Source of the DNA: Myxococcales bacterium | GTDB lineage: Bacteria; Myxococcota_A; Polyangia; GCA-2747355 | Length of the DNA stretch: 32,539 bases | Direction: 5' to 3' | Assembly: GCA_020431405.1 (NCBI GenBank) | Contig: JAGQIK010000547.1 | Span: forward strand, 1-32,539 | Part shown: positions 6,896 to 13,523 of the stretch, one piece after another | How the letters are laid out: every line of letters starts with the position of its first letter | Numbering within the stretch: position 1 is the stretch's first letter | Position numbers and translations under genes: made by a program | Notes under the pieces: model-generated | The model's database searches: none | Told to the model about the DNA's origin: nothing | The model's input: the letters and a program-made list of their open reading frames with translations, nothing else

Positions 6896-7476
6896 GCCTT
6901 GCCTCGCAGCGCGCGCCAGGCTCGGCGCAGCCAGCTACCCCGCGTCTCGCCCTCGGGAACCTTGACGATGGTGCCGGTGGTGCCGACAACACGACGCTCG
7001 GGCATTCGAGGCCCGTCCGGATCGACGCCCATGCGCCGAGCGACCTTGGCGCGCAGGGCGCGCACGCGTTGCTCGTGCGGCGTGCGCAGCTGGCCTCGCG
7101 TGCGGCCGCTCGGATACGTGACCACGCCGTTGCTGTACATCGTCGGCCCGCGCGCGCCGACGCGCCCCAGCGGGGCCATGAAGGCGCAGAACGCCTCGCG
7201 CTCGGCGTGCACGGCCGGCGCGTCCGCGGCGGCGAGGCGCTCCACCTCGGCGACGAGCTCGGCCACGTCGTCAGGCTCGAGATCGGCGCGCGGGCCTTCG
7301 GCGACGGGTCGCCACTTCGGGGGCAGCTCGGCGATACGCGCGTCCAGGTTGCGGTTGAGCAGGTCGAGCCGGCGCGCCTCGCGGTCAACGAGCGCTTGGA
7401 CGGCGTCGGGCTGCTCGGCGCCCGGACGGCGCTGGCCAGCGAGCTCGTACTCGTACTCGAGGTCCGTGCGCGCCAT
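6892..7476 (-). CDS. Unknown protein
   Basis: A 194-residue protein (starts MARTDLEYEYELAGQRRPG). The first 100 residues are helical and acidic; the second half has a Gly/Tyr-rich segment (PTMYSNGVVTYPSGRTRGQL), a basic helix (RVRALRAKVARRMGVD) and a basic tail (WLRRAWRALRGKA). Its ATG overlaps the HTH gene stop as TGATG (7474-7478). It belongs to the operon ending with the sigma factor. No family is recognised. Confidence 0.6.
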   Translation of the reverse strand: MARTDLEYEYELAGQRRPGAEQPDAVQALVDREARRLDLLNRNLDARIAELPPKWRPVAEGPRADLEPDDVAELVAEVERLAAADAPAVHAEREAFCAFMAPLGRVGARGPTMYSNGVVTYPSGRTRGQLRTPHEQRVRALRAKVARRMGVDPDGPRMPERRVVGTTGTIVKVPEGETRGSWLRRAWRALRGKA

Positions 7477-7697
7477 CAGGCGGCCTCGCTCACGTCGAGC
7501 AGCCGCCGCAGCTCCGCGATCGGGATGACCACGCGGCTGCGCAGCTTGACGGCCCGCAGCTCGCCGTCGCTGATCATGCGCAGGACGGTCCCGCGGCTCA
7601 CCGCAAGCGCCTCAGCGGCGCCGTCGATGGTGGTCGCGCGCGGCAACTCGTCGCGCCAGGCTCCTACGTCGTGCTGCGTGTCGCTGTTGTCGGCCAT
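7476..7697 (-). CDS. Second excisionase-like HTH protein, first gene of the sigma operon
   Basis: A small HTH protein: a polar tail of about 25 residues, then TIDGAAEALAVSRGTVLRMISDGELRAVKLRSRVVIPIAELRRLL, the short winged HTH of excisionase-type DNA-binding proteins. I prefer ATG 7697 (73 residues); a GTG at 7724 would add nine residues but lies in the inverted repeat at 7703-7722. Neither start has a strong ribosome-binding site. It heads a six-gene leftward operon ending in the sigma factor, so a role as operon regulator is plausible; a directionality factor for the integrase is the alternative. Confidence 0.75.
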   Translation of the reverse strand: MADNSDTQHDVGAWRDELPRATTIDGAAEALAVSRGTVLRMISDGELRAVKLRSRVVIPIAELRRLLDVSEAA

Positions 7698-7702
7698 GCA
7701 GA

Positions 7703-7722
7703 GCAGTGTATCGCTGCACTGC
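7703..7722. promoter_or_regulatory. Inverted repeat upstream of the HTH gene, candidate operator
   Basis: GCAGTG (7703-7708), eight bases, CACTGC (7717-7722): a perfect 6-bp dyad five bases before the ATG at 7697. A position between promoter and start codon suits an operator, possibly for autoregulation by the HTH protein. No protein has been shown to bind it. Confidence 0.4.
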
Positions 7723-7762
7723 ACACAGGCGAGCTGACTGTATAGCGTTTCTTTCGGGGCTT

Positions 7763-7772
7763 AATACCCCCC
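7763..7772 (-). promoter_or_regulatory. Shared upstream motif, copy 2 (GGGGGGTATT on minus strand)
   Basis: Identical to the decamer at 4293-4302 and at nearly the same distance from its HTH start codon (65 bp to ATG 7697). The 7725-7845 spacer also has a TATACA hexamer (minus strand, near 7736-7741) that could be a -10 element. I see nothing else in this spacer. Confidence 0.35.
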
Positions 7773-7845
7773 GCGCCTCCGCGCGCTTCGGTCCCCAGAA
7801 TGGAAGGTGCGTTTTGCTGTGCTCGAACCCCCCAGGGGCAGGCAG

Positions 7846-8415
7846 CTAGGGCAGCGGGGGTGGCGGGATGTGGGGCGAGGCGAGCGACTGCAGCGCGGCG
7901 GCAGCGAGCGTTGCTCTCACGTACTCCCGTGGCGCTTCCTGCGAGGCGAGGAGCAACGGCGCGTGCTGTCCCGAGACGCATGCTAGCCAGCGCCACGCGG
8001 CGTCAGGGGCAACGAGCAGGCACTCAGGCGTGGATAGGTCGCCGCTCGCGCTCTCGCGGCTGACCATCAGGTGGTGAGGCGCTTCGCTCAGCATCACGGC
8101 GGCGAGTCGGTGCTTTCCGTTCTTCACGTGCGGCCCGGCGCTCCCAGCACCGAGAATGACGGGCGTGGATGCACGCTCTGCAAGCCAACGCCCCGCCTTC
8201 ATGTGCTGGGCGAAGTGCAGCGCCTTGAGGGCGTGTGTCGGCAGCAGGTCGCGCGTGTAGAGCAGAAGCCGCTGCGCTGGCCAGCTGGCGTTGTCAGAGG
8301 CTGAGGCGCCCGCCATCGCTTCCGCGTACCGGGTGAGCACGCGGCGCGCCTGCGAGGGCAGCTCGCGCAGCATGAGCACCAGCCGACGCTCGCTCGAGGT
8401 CAGCTCGACGCTCAT
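7846..8415 (-). CDS. Phage-type 'NGKHRL' protein with an N-terminal helical unit
   Basis: A 189-residue protein. Residues 4-50 (LTSSERRLVLMLRELPSQARRVL) repeat, in diverged form, the helical unit found twice in the neighbouring upstream gene. Residues about 65-110 carry FAQHMKAGRW followed by NGKHRLAAV, which resembles the D-M-x-x-G-x-W...N-G-Q-H-R-L-x-A signature of phage-encoded proteins with a ParB/sulfiredoxin-like core. The usual Gln is Lys here. Its biochemical role in such phages is unclear to me. The ATG overlaps the upstream stop (8412-8415). The tail is Pro-rich (PHIPPPPLP). Confidence 0.6.
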   Translation of the reverse strand: MSVELTSSERRLVLMLRELPSQARRVLTRYAEAMAGASASDNASWPAQRLLLYTRDLLPTHALKALHFAQHMKAGRWLAERASTPVILGAGSAGPHVKNGKHRLAAVMLSEAPHHLMVSRESASGDLSTPECLLVAPDAAWRWLACVSGQHAPLLLASQEAPREYVRATLAAAALQSLASPHIPPPPLP

Positions 8416-8927
8416 TGCGCTTCAGCCGGCGGATAGAGCTCGGCCGGCACCTTGACGCCGCGCGCGATCAGCGCGTTGATCGCGCCCCGCACACGGTCAC
8501 GCGTGGTGGGCGTGCTGTCGCTGGAGTCGGCGCCGAGCGCCTCGCCCAGCTCGAGCATCAGGCCGCGCAGGTCCTCGGGCAACGCACGGAGCAACCGCAG
8601 CGTCTCGCGCTCTACCGGCGAGATGCGAAACGAGCGAGGTGCCCCCGAGGCCCGAAAGTCTCGGAGGTCCTGCAGCATGCGCCGCATGCTCTTGACCGTC
8701 GGGTGGCCTTGAGCGAGCGGCAGGCGCGCGTCAGCCGCGGTGAGCAGCGCCATCACGCGTTCTGTCGCCGCGAGCAGCTGATCACGCGTTGCGGGCGTCG
8801 TATCCGTTGCGTCGGCAGAAAGCGCGGCGCCGAGCTCAAGCATCGCGCCTCGAGGCTCTGCCGGTAGCCGCCGCAGCAGCGAGAGCACTTCGTGTTCTTC
8901 GGCGGTGAGGTCGGTCGTGGTGATCAT
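8412..8927 (-). CDS. Protein with an internally duplicated helical unit, function unknown
   Basis: The 171-residue protein has two copies of a unit of about 57 residues: residues 7-62 (LTAEEHEVLSLLRRLP...LELGAALSADATDTTPATRD) and 105-160 (ISPVERETLRLLRALP...LELGEALGADSSDSTPTTRD). The pattern E-x-x-x-L-x-L-L-R-x-L-P-x-x-x-R-x-x-x-L-E-L-G-x-A-L recalls the helical motif often found beside HTH domains in phage repressors, but no HTH is present. ATGA overlaps link it to the glycosyltransferase gene upstream (8924-8927) and to the next gene, whose N-terminus is a third, diverged unit. Confidence 0.65.
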   Translation of the reverse strand: MITTTDLTAEEHEVLSLLRRLPAEPRGAMLELGAALSADATDTTPATRDQLLAATERVMALLTAADARLPLAQGHPTVKSMRRMLQDLRDFRASGAPRSFRISPVERETLRLLRALPEDLRGLMLELGEALGADSSDSTPTTRDRVRGAINALIARGVKVPAELYPPAEAQ

Positions 8928-9706
8928 CTTCGGTCTCCTCTCGAGCGGCGCTCGCGAAGCGCGCGGCGTTGCTCTTTCAGTGTCTGCTCGCGCCAGGCGA
9001 GCGGGTTGTCGTCGACGCGCTCATCGGGTCGAACTGCCGTTTCCGCGGTGAACGGCGTCGCGCCATGGTGAGTGGTCATGACGCCGAGGTAGGCGTGGAC
9101 GGGCACGCCCGCCTGGTGCGCCCTCTTCACGAGCGCCCAGTCCTCGTAGAGGTAGTCCGGCAGATCGCCGGGCTCGCAGCCCTCCGAGTCGATCATCGGC
9201 ATTGCGAAGGGGATGAACCCCGGCGAGACCAGCGGCAGCTCGAGGCGCTCCGCGATGCGCGTGATGGCCTCCGTGTGGATGGCGACCATGGCGCCGCCGA
9301 CGTAGGACGTGTGGCCCAGCCTCACGAGCTCGTCGCTGCCCACCACGTGCACCTGGCCGTCGCAGATGCGACCGCCGAAGCCACGCTGAAAGCCGCGCAT
9401 CGGCACGATGGCGCCGACGACGCCTCGCGTAGTCTCGCAGTGGCGAGCAAGGCGCAGCAGCCCGCCAGGCTCCCACGCTACGTCGTGATCAACCTGGACG
9501 GTCACGAAGTGCTCGCCGCGCTCGGCGGCCTCCTGCATGGCCCTCGTCATCACGTGCGAGCGCTTGCAGTCGATGGATGCGAACCTGTCGACGATGTGCC
9601 AGCGGCACTCGAACGCGCCGCCGGACTCGGCGAGCTCTCGGTAGAGCGCGTCGAGCGGGCGATCGGCGCCAACCTCGTCACGCATCAGAAAGACAACGAC
9701 CTTCAC
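8924..9706 (-). CDS. GT-A-fold glycosyltransferase (family 2-like)
   Basis: A 260-residue soluble protein starting at GTG 9706, with GGAGG seven bases upstream. A Rossmann-like first strand (MKVVVFLMRDEV) leads to a DxD motif at 73-75 (TVQVDHDVAWEPGGL), a GGAMVAIHTEAI acceptor-side strand (137-148), and YEDWALVKRAHQAG (187-200), the E-D...R...G signature of GT2-like enzymes, then a His pair (TTHHG, 212-214). No membrane segment is present. It should transfer a sugar from a nucleotide sugar using a divalent metal; the acceptor is unknown. It is the main gene of the rightmost leftward operon of the element. Confidence 0.8.
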   Translation of the reverse strand: MKVVVFLMRDEVGADRPLDALYRELAESGGAFECRWHIVDRFASIDCKRSHVMTRAMQEAAERGEHFVTVQVDHDVAWEPGGLLRLARHCETTRGVVGAIVPMRGFQRGFGGRICDGQVHVVGSDELVRLGHTSYVGGAMVAIHTEAITRIAERLELPLVSPGFIPFAMPMIDSEGCEPGDLPDYLYEDWALVKRAHQAGVPVHAYLGVMTTHHGATPFTAETAVRPDERVDDNPLAWREQTLKEQRRALRERRSRGDRR

Positions 9707-9753
9707 GCGGCACCTCCCGGCGGTGATTGGATAAACTTCAGGCGGTCGACCAT
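9703..9753 (-). CDS. Putative 16-residue leader peptide
   Basis: An ATG at 9753, preceded by AGGAGG at an ideal distance, opens a 16-codon frame (MVDRLKFIQSPPGGAA) whose TGA overlaps the glycosyltransferase GTG as GTGA. The strong ribosome-binding site and the coupling argue that it is translated. It may be a leader that feeds ribosomes to the next start. The rest of the 9754-9876 spacer shows no gene; it must contain the operon promoter, but I cannot point to a convincing one. Confidence 0.4.
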   Translation of the reverse strand: MVDRLKFIQSPPGGAA

Positions 9754-9876
9754 GGGCTTCCTCCTGGTCGGCTGGCGCCTCGGCCGTCGTCGCGGTCGGG
9801 GCGCGTTTTGTCTGGTACGGGACTAGCGAGCGTTGTCGGAGGGTTCCGCCGGTTGTATCAAGCGGGTGCGCCGCAA

Positions 9877-9894
9877 GCCCCTGATGTCAGGGGC
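9877..9894. repeat. 8-bp-arm inverted repeat next to attR
   Basis: GCCCCTGA (9877-9884), TG, TCAGGGGC (9887-9894): a perfect dyad ending six bases before the right att core. It could be a binding site for the integrase or directionality factor, or a transcript end for the ABC operon, although no T-run follows on the minus strand. Confidence 0.4.
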
Positions 9895-9900
9895 CAGTGT

Positions 9901-9912
9901 CTACTTCCAGCG
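9901..9912. repeat. Right attachment core (attR), inside the permease 3' end
   Basis: CTACTTCCAGCG, identical to 899-910. On the minus strand it reads CGC TGG AAG TAG, the last three codons and stop of the permease. The gene end is thus retained at the right junction. Confidence 0.8.
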
Positions 9913-10680
9913 CGTCAGGATGCGCTCGCGCTGAAAGAGCCGCACCGCCAGCCACAACAAGAGCGCGTCGGCCAGCGCGGCGACGCCGGAGGCGATGGCG
10001 ATGTGCGTGACGGTGACGACCGTCTTGCCGATCAAGCTCAGGCTACCGAGCGCGAGCACGGGTAGCGCGATGAAGGCCGACGCGCCCTGCGCCACGCGCA
10101 CGTCGTTGGTGCGCGACGAGACGATCACGGTCAGCAGCGTAGAGACGAGCGCCAGCAGCGTCGAGAGCACCAGCATGCCGAGGATCCACGCCGGCCGGAT
10201 GAAGTGCGCGGCGACGCGCGGCGAGGCGAGAAACGTGTAGCCGACGGCGCACATGCCGTAGCTCAGCCAGCCGATGGCGATCGCTGGCAGCACCGCGGTC
10301 AGCGCCTTGGCCACCAGCAGCTCCCACGTCTCCACCGGAGAGGCGAGCAGCGGCTCGAGGCTGCGGGCCTGCTTTTCGCCGACGACACTGTGACCGGCGA
10401 TGGTTGCCGGCAGCAGCGTCGGCGTGAGCAGCAGCAGCGCGGCGAACTGGTCGCAGAGAAGCATCAGCAGCGCCTCGCCGGGCGGGACCCCAGCTAGGCT
10501 CGGCGGCAGGCCGCCCATGCCCTTGGGCTTGGCGCCGAGGTCCATCATCGCCGGCATCACCAACGCGCTGGCGACCAACACCAGCGGCAGCACCGTCATG
10601 CCGCCGATGACGAGCTTGTTCTTGCGCAGCTCGAGCCACTCCTTGCGCAGGATCGCGCGAATACGAGCACCAGCGCTCAC
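9901..10680 (-). CDS. ABC-2 type transporter permease (NatB-like)
   Basis: The 259-residue protein starts at GTG 10680, overlapping the ATPase stop as GTGA, with GGGAG upstream; a longer open frame to 11631 is an artefact of the ATPase frameshift. It has an N-terminal amphipathic helix (RIRAILRKEWLELRKNK), a first membrane segment (LVIGGMTVLPLVLVASAL), then about five more hydrophobic segments, with the cytoplasmic GEKQARSLEPLLASPV motif typical of ABC-2/NatB permeases. It would form the membrane channel of an exporter with the adjacent ATPase; substrate unknown. Its 3' end is the integration site of the 9-kb element. Confidence 0.85.
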   Translation of the reverse strand: MSAGARIRAILRKEWLELRKNKLVIGGMTVLPLVLVASALVMPAMMDLGAKPKGMGGLPPSLAGVPPGEALLMLLCDQFAALLLLTPTLLPATIAGHSVVGEKQARSLEPLLASPVETWELLVAKALTAVLPAIAIGWLSYGMCAVGYTFLASPRVAAHFIRPAWILGMLVLSTLLALVSTLLTVIVSSRTNDVRVAQGASAFIALPVLALGSLSLIGKTVVTVTHIAIASGVAALADALLLWLAVRLFQRERILTRWK

Positions 10681-11631
10681 GGCTCGTCTCCCTTCGACTC
10701 GTCCTCGTCTTCGCCGATCAGATCGAGATACACGCGCTCGAGGGTGGCCTGTGTCTGCTCGAGGTAGACCACCGCCGCGCCGCTGTGCACCAGCGCGCGC
10801 ACGAGCTCGGGATTGTGCCGCTCCTGGTCCTCGACGCTGACCAGCAGCGCCTGCGCGTCTGCCTCGTCGCGCCGCACCGCGCCGACGAAGTCGAGATCCT
10901 GCAGCTTGGCGACGAGCGCGTCGTCGGGTACCGAGGCGAGACGCACGCGCACGCCGGCGCCATACAGCGAGCGCCGCAGCGCGGCGAGCGTGTCGACGCG
11001 GATCAGGCGGCGCTTGAAGATCGCGATGCGGTCGCAGAGCTGCTCGGCCTCGGCGAGGTTGTGCGTGCACAAAAACACGGTGCGCTCTTGGCCACGCAGC
11101 TCGGCGATGGCGTCGCGCACCACGCGCGCCGACTCGGGATCGAGCGCCGACGTCGGCTCGTCGAGGATCACGAGCTCGGGCTCCGGCAGCAGCGCGCGCG
11201 CGATGGCGAGCTTCTGCTGCATGCCCTTTGCTGAAGGTGCCAGCGATGTCGTCGCGCCGGTCCCACAGACCGAGCAAGCGCAGGTAGCGCTCGATCTGCT
11301 GCTCGGCGTGCTCAACGCCGTACATCGCGGCGTAGAAGCGCAGGTTCTGGCGCGCGGTGAGCTGCACGTAGTGGCCCGGCGTCTCGGTGAGAATACCGGT
11401 GCGCTGGCGCACCGCAGGGCCGTCTTTTGCCACGTCGTGGCCGGCCACGCGCGCCTCGCCGGCGCTCGGCGCGATCAGTGCGGCGAGCATGCGCATGGTT
11501 GTGGTCTTACCCGCGCCGTTGGGCCCGAGAAAGCCGAAGACCTCGCCCCGCTCGACGTGCATCGTCAGCTGGTCGACAGCGACCAAGTCGCCGAAGGTGC
11601 GCGTCAGCGCGCGGGTCTCTATCATGGTCAT
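10677..11631 (-). pseudogene. ABC transporter ATPase (NatA/CcmA-like), frameshifted at the signature motif
   Basis: Two frames together make one ATPase of about 317 residues. The first (from ATG 11631) has Walker A (GPNGAGKTTTMRML), the Q-loop region (TGILTETPGHYVQL) and ends its sense at AGTFSKG. The second carries GMQQKLAIARALL, Walker B (LVILDEPTSALDPES), the H-loop (LCTHNLAEAEQ) and the C-terminal regulatory part, ending at 10677 in a GTGA overlap with the permease. The break is at 11224-11226: AGC AAA GGG CAT in one frame against the expected AAA GGC ATG, one extra G in a GGG run. The signature motif (FSKGMQQK) straddles it. As read, the protein loses Walker B. A sequencing or assembly error is as likely as real inactivation. 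Confidence 0.85.
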
Positions 11632-11644
11632 GGGTGCACGTGCC

Positions 11645-12451
11645 TCACGGACCGAAGATCCGCGCGGCGATCTCGAGCTGCTCCATCGCGCGCGAGAGCA
11701 GCGGCGGCAGCGCGGCGAGCAGCAGCGGCGCGGCGATGGCGAGCACGCCGATGCCGAGCAGCGCCTTGGCCGGCATGGCCATGAAGTAGACGTTGATCTG
11801 AGGCGCGAAGCGGTTGATCCAACCCAGCGTGAGGTCGCCGAGCGCCAGCGCCACCACCACCGGGGCGGCCAGCGCGAGGCCGACGAGGATCACGTCGGCG
11901 CTGAGGCGGATGCACAGCGCGCCAAAGCTCGCGACGCCCTTGATCGTCGGCAGCGCTGCGGGCGGGATGGCGGCGTAGCCGTGGGCGACGGCGACAAAGA
12001 ACACGCGGTGGCCGCCGAGCGCGAAGAAGATCACGATCGCGAGCTGCACGTGCAGATTGCCGAGCACCGTCGTGCGCGCGCCGCTCTGCGGGAGCGTTGC
12101 CTCGGCGCTCTGTGCCCCACGCGCGCCGTCGACCAGCGCGCCAGCGGCGGCCGCCGCGTGAAAGACCAGCGAGGTGACAAAGCCGAGCGCGAAGCCGACC
12201 AGCACCTCCTTGGCGACCAGCATCACCACGAGCGCGGGCGCCATCGCGGAAAGCCCATCGAGCGCCGGCGCGACGCTCGGGAAGATCAGCAGCGCGATGG
12301 CCAGTGACAGACCGACACGCACCGGCGCCGGCACCAGGCGGCCGCCGAACATCGGCGCGACCCAGAACAGCGGCACCAAACGCGCCATCAACAGTATCAG
12401 CGCGAGCAGCGCGCGCTCGGCGCCGGCGTCGATGAGCAGCGAGAGGTCCAT
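11645..12451 (-). CDS. fliR: Type III export gate protein FliR/SctT
   Basis: A 268-residue membrane protein, the usual length for FliR (about 260). It has around six to eight hydrophobic segments and the family motif near the C-terminus, WINRFAPQINVYFMAMPAK, matching the R-x-x-P-Q-x-N-x-F...P-K pattern. It forms the export gate with FliP and FliQ in the inner membrane. The start ATG 12451 lies 9 bp after the fliQ stop. The motif is shared by flagellar FliR and virulence-type SctT, so the flagellar name rests mainly on the fliO neighbour. It is followed 13 bp later by the ABC ATPase gene. Confidence 0.9.
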   Translation of the reverse strand: MDLSLLIDAGAERALLALILLMARLVPLFWVAPMFGGRLVPAPVRVGLSLAIALLIFPSVAPALDGLSAMAPALVVMLVAKEVLVGFALGFVTSLVFHAAAAAGALVDGARGAQSAEATLPQSGARTTVLGNLHVQLAIVIFFALGGHRVFFVAVAHGYAAIPPAALPTIKGVASFGALCIRLSADVILVGLALAAPVVVALALGDLTLGWINRFAPQINVYFMAMPAKALLGIGVLAIAAPLLLAALPPLLSRAMEQLEIAARIFGP

Positions 12452-12460
12452 CGCGAGCGC

Positions 12461-12727
12461 CTAGCGCACCAGCGGGATGCCGTCGAATACGGCGCGCGCG
12501 AAGCGAACGAGCTGCGCGCCGATCCATGGTCCGCTGATCGCGAGCGTGGCCAGCACGGCGACGAGCTTGGGCACGAACGAAAGGGTGTGGTCTTGCAGCT
12601 GCGTGGTGGCTTGGAAAAGATTGACGACCAAGCCGACGAGCAGGCTGACAAGCACCGGCGGCGCGCTGACGAGCAGCACCAGGTAGAGACCCTCGCGCAC
12701 GATGGACAGCAGCTGTTGCTCGGTCAT
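12461..12727 (-). CDS. fliQ: Type III export gate protein FliQ/SctS
   Basis: An 88-residue protein with two membrane helices (about 14-37 and 52-72) separated by the family loop FQATTQLQDHTLSFVPKL, nearly the F-Q-A-x-T-Q-I-Q-E-x-T-L-x-F-x-P-K consensus. The start is ATG 12727 (MTEQQLLSIVREG); the longer open frame upstream is shadow of fliP. It lies between fliP and fliR with short gaps (19 and 9 bp), so one transcript is expected. Confidence 0.93.
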   Translation of the reverse strand: MTEQQLLSIVREGLYLVLLVSAPPVLVSLLVGLVVNLFQATTQLQDHTLSFVPKLVAVLATLAISGPWIGAQLVRFARAVFDGIPLVR

Positions 12728-12746
12728 CGAGAGTGGTCCTCTTGTC

Positions 12747-13523
12747 TCAGGCGTAAGACAGCACGAGCCCCTGCGCGAGCAGGACCCAGCCATCGACCAA
12801 CACGAACAGCAGCAGCTTGAACGGCAGCGAGACCGTAGTCGGCGAGAGCATATGCATGCCGAGCGCGAGCAGCACATTGCCCACTACGAGGTCGATGATC
12901 AGAAACGGCACGAAGATCAGAAAGCCGATCTGGAAGGCTAGCGCCAGCTGGCCGACGACAAAGGCGGGCACTACCACCAGCAGATCCTTGTCGCCGACGA
13001 GGTGTGGCTTCTTGCCGGGCCTTTTCCACATGCGGCGCGCGAGGTCGCGAAACATCGCGCGATCAGCCTGGCGGCTGTGTTTGACGAGAAACGCGCGCAC
13101 TGGCTCCTTGGCCGCGCTGGCGGCGGCGAGGATCGAGCGCGCTGACTCGGCGGAGATGAAGTCGACCTTCTTCGCTGGCGCGCCGCCCGCGGGTCGCTGC
13201 TGCTTCTGGATGGCGTCGTACGCGTCGCTCGCGGTGGGCGCCATGACGTAGATGCTGAGCACCACGGCCAGCCCCGTGATGACCATCGACGGCGGCACCT
13301 GCGGCGTGCCGATAGCGTTGCGCAGGATCGACAGCACGACGGCGATCTTGACGAAGCTGGTGATCATCACCAGCACGAAGGGCAGGATCGAGAGCGCCGC
13401 GAGCAGCAGCAACACCGTCACCGGACGGGACCCGAGGCCGCCGCCTCCCGCCGCCCCTTGCGCCTCCGCGAGGCGCGGCGCGAGCGCCAGCAGCAGCGCG
13501 GCGAGCACACCGAAGCTACGCAC
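12747..13523 (-). CDS. fliP: Type III export gate protein FliP/SctR
   Basis: I place the start at GTG 13523 (258 residues), with GAGG seven bases upstream; this gives a clean signal peptide (RSFGVLAALLLALAPRLAEA), as in many FliP proteins, whereas the longer frame begins in fliO shadow. Segments follow in family order: TVLLLLAALSILPFVLVMITSFVKI, VVLSILRNAIGTPQVPP, a soluble part, then AFQIGFLIFVPFLIIDLVV, NVLLALGMHMLSPTTVSLP and LLLFVLVDGWVLL. The GMHMLSPTT and VGNVLLALGM wording is somewhat closer to SctR than to classic FliP, so a non-flagellar system cannot be excluded. It overlaps fliO by 8 bp. Confidence 0.92.
   Translation of the reverse strand: MRSFGVLAALLLALAPRLAEAQGAAGGGGLGSRPVTVLLLLAALSILPFVLVMITSFVKIAVVLSILRNAIGTPQVPPSMVITGLAVVLSIYVMAPTASDAYDAIQKQQRPAGGAPAKKVDFISAESARSILAAASAAKEPVRAFLVKHSRQADRAMFRDLARRMWKRPGKKPHLVGDKDLLVVVPAFVVGQLALAFQIGFLIFVPFLIIDLVVGNVLLALGMHMLSPTTVSLPFKLLLFVLVDGWVLLAQGLVLSYA

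Larger units (their letters stand above)
899..9912. mobile_element. Integrated element of about 9 kb (phage- or satellite-like), bounded by 12-bp att repeats
   Basis: CTACTTCCAGCG is present at 899-910 and 9901-9912. The right copy overlaps the stop and last three codons (R-W-K) of the ABC permease gene, and the left copy sits 3 bp after the SIS gene stop. Removing one copy and the DNA between them restores two tightly convergent chromosomal genes. Inside are a tyrosine recombinase adjacent to the left repeat, a replication initiator-like gene, two small excisionase-like HTH genes, a sigma factor, a TSCPD protein, a glycosyltransferase and several unknown proteins. Nearly all genes run leftward and are linked by 1-4 bp overlaps. 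No capsid, portal, terminase, tail, lysis or relaxase gene was seen, so a satellite or minimal integrative element fits better than a complete prophage or ICE. Confidence 0.85.

Noticed and set aside
11220-11232. Programmed frameshift in the ABC ATPase
   Set aside because: The zero frame is AAA GGG C, not the X-XXY-YYZ phase of -1 slippage, and a +1 shift would be needed; no stimulatory stop codon or structure was seen. A plain one-base insertion explains it.
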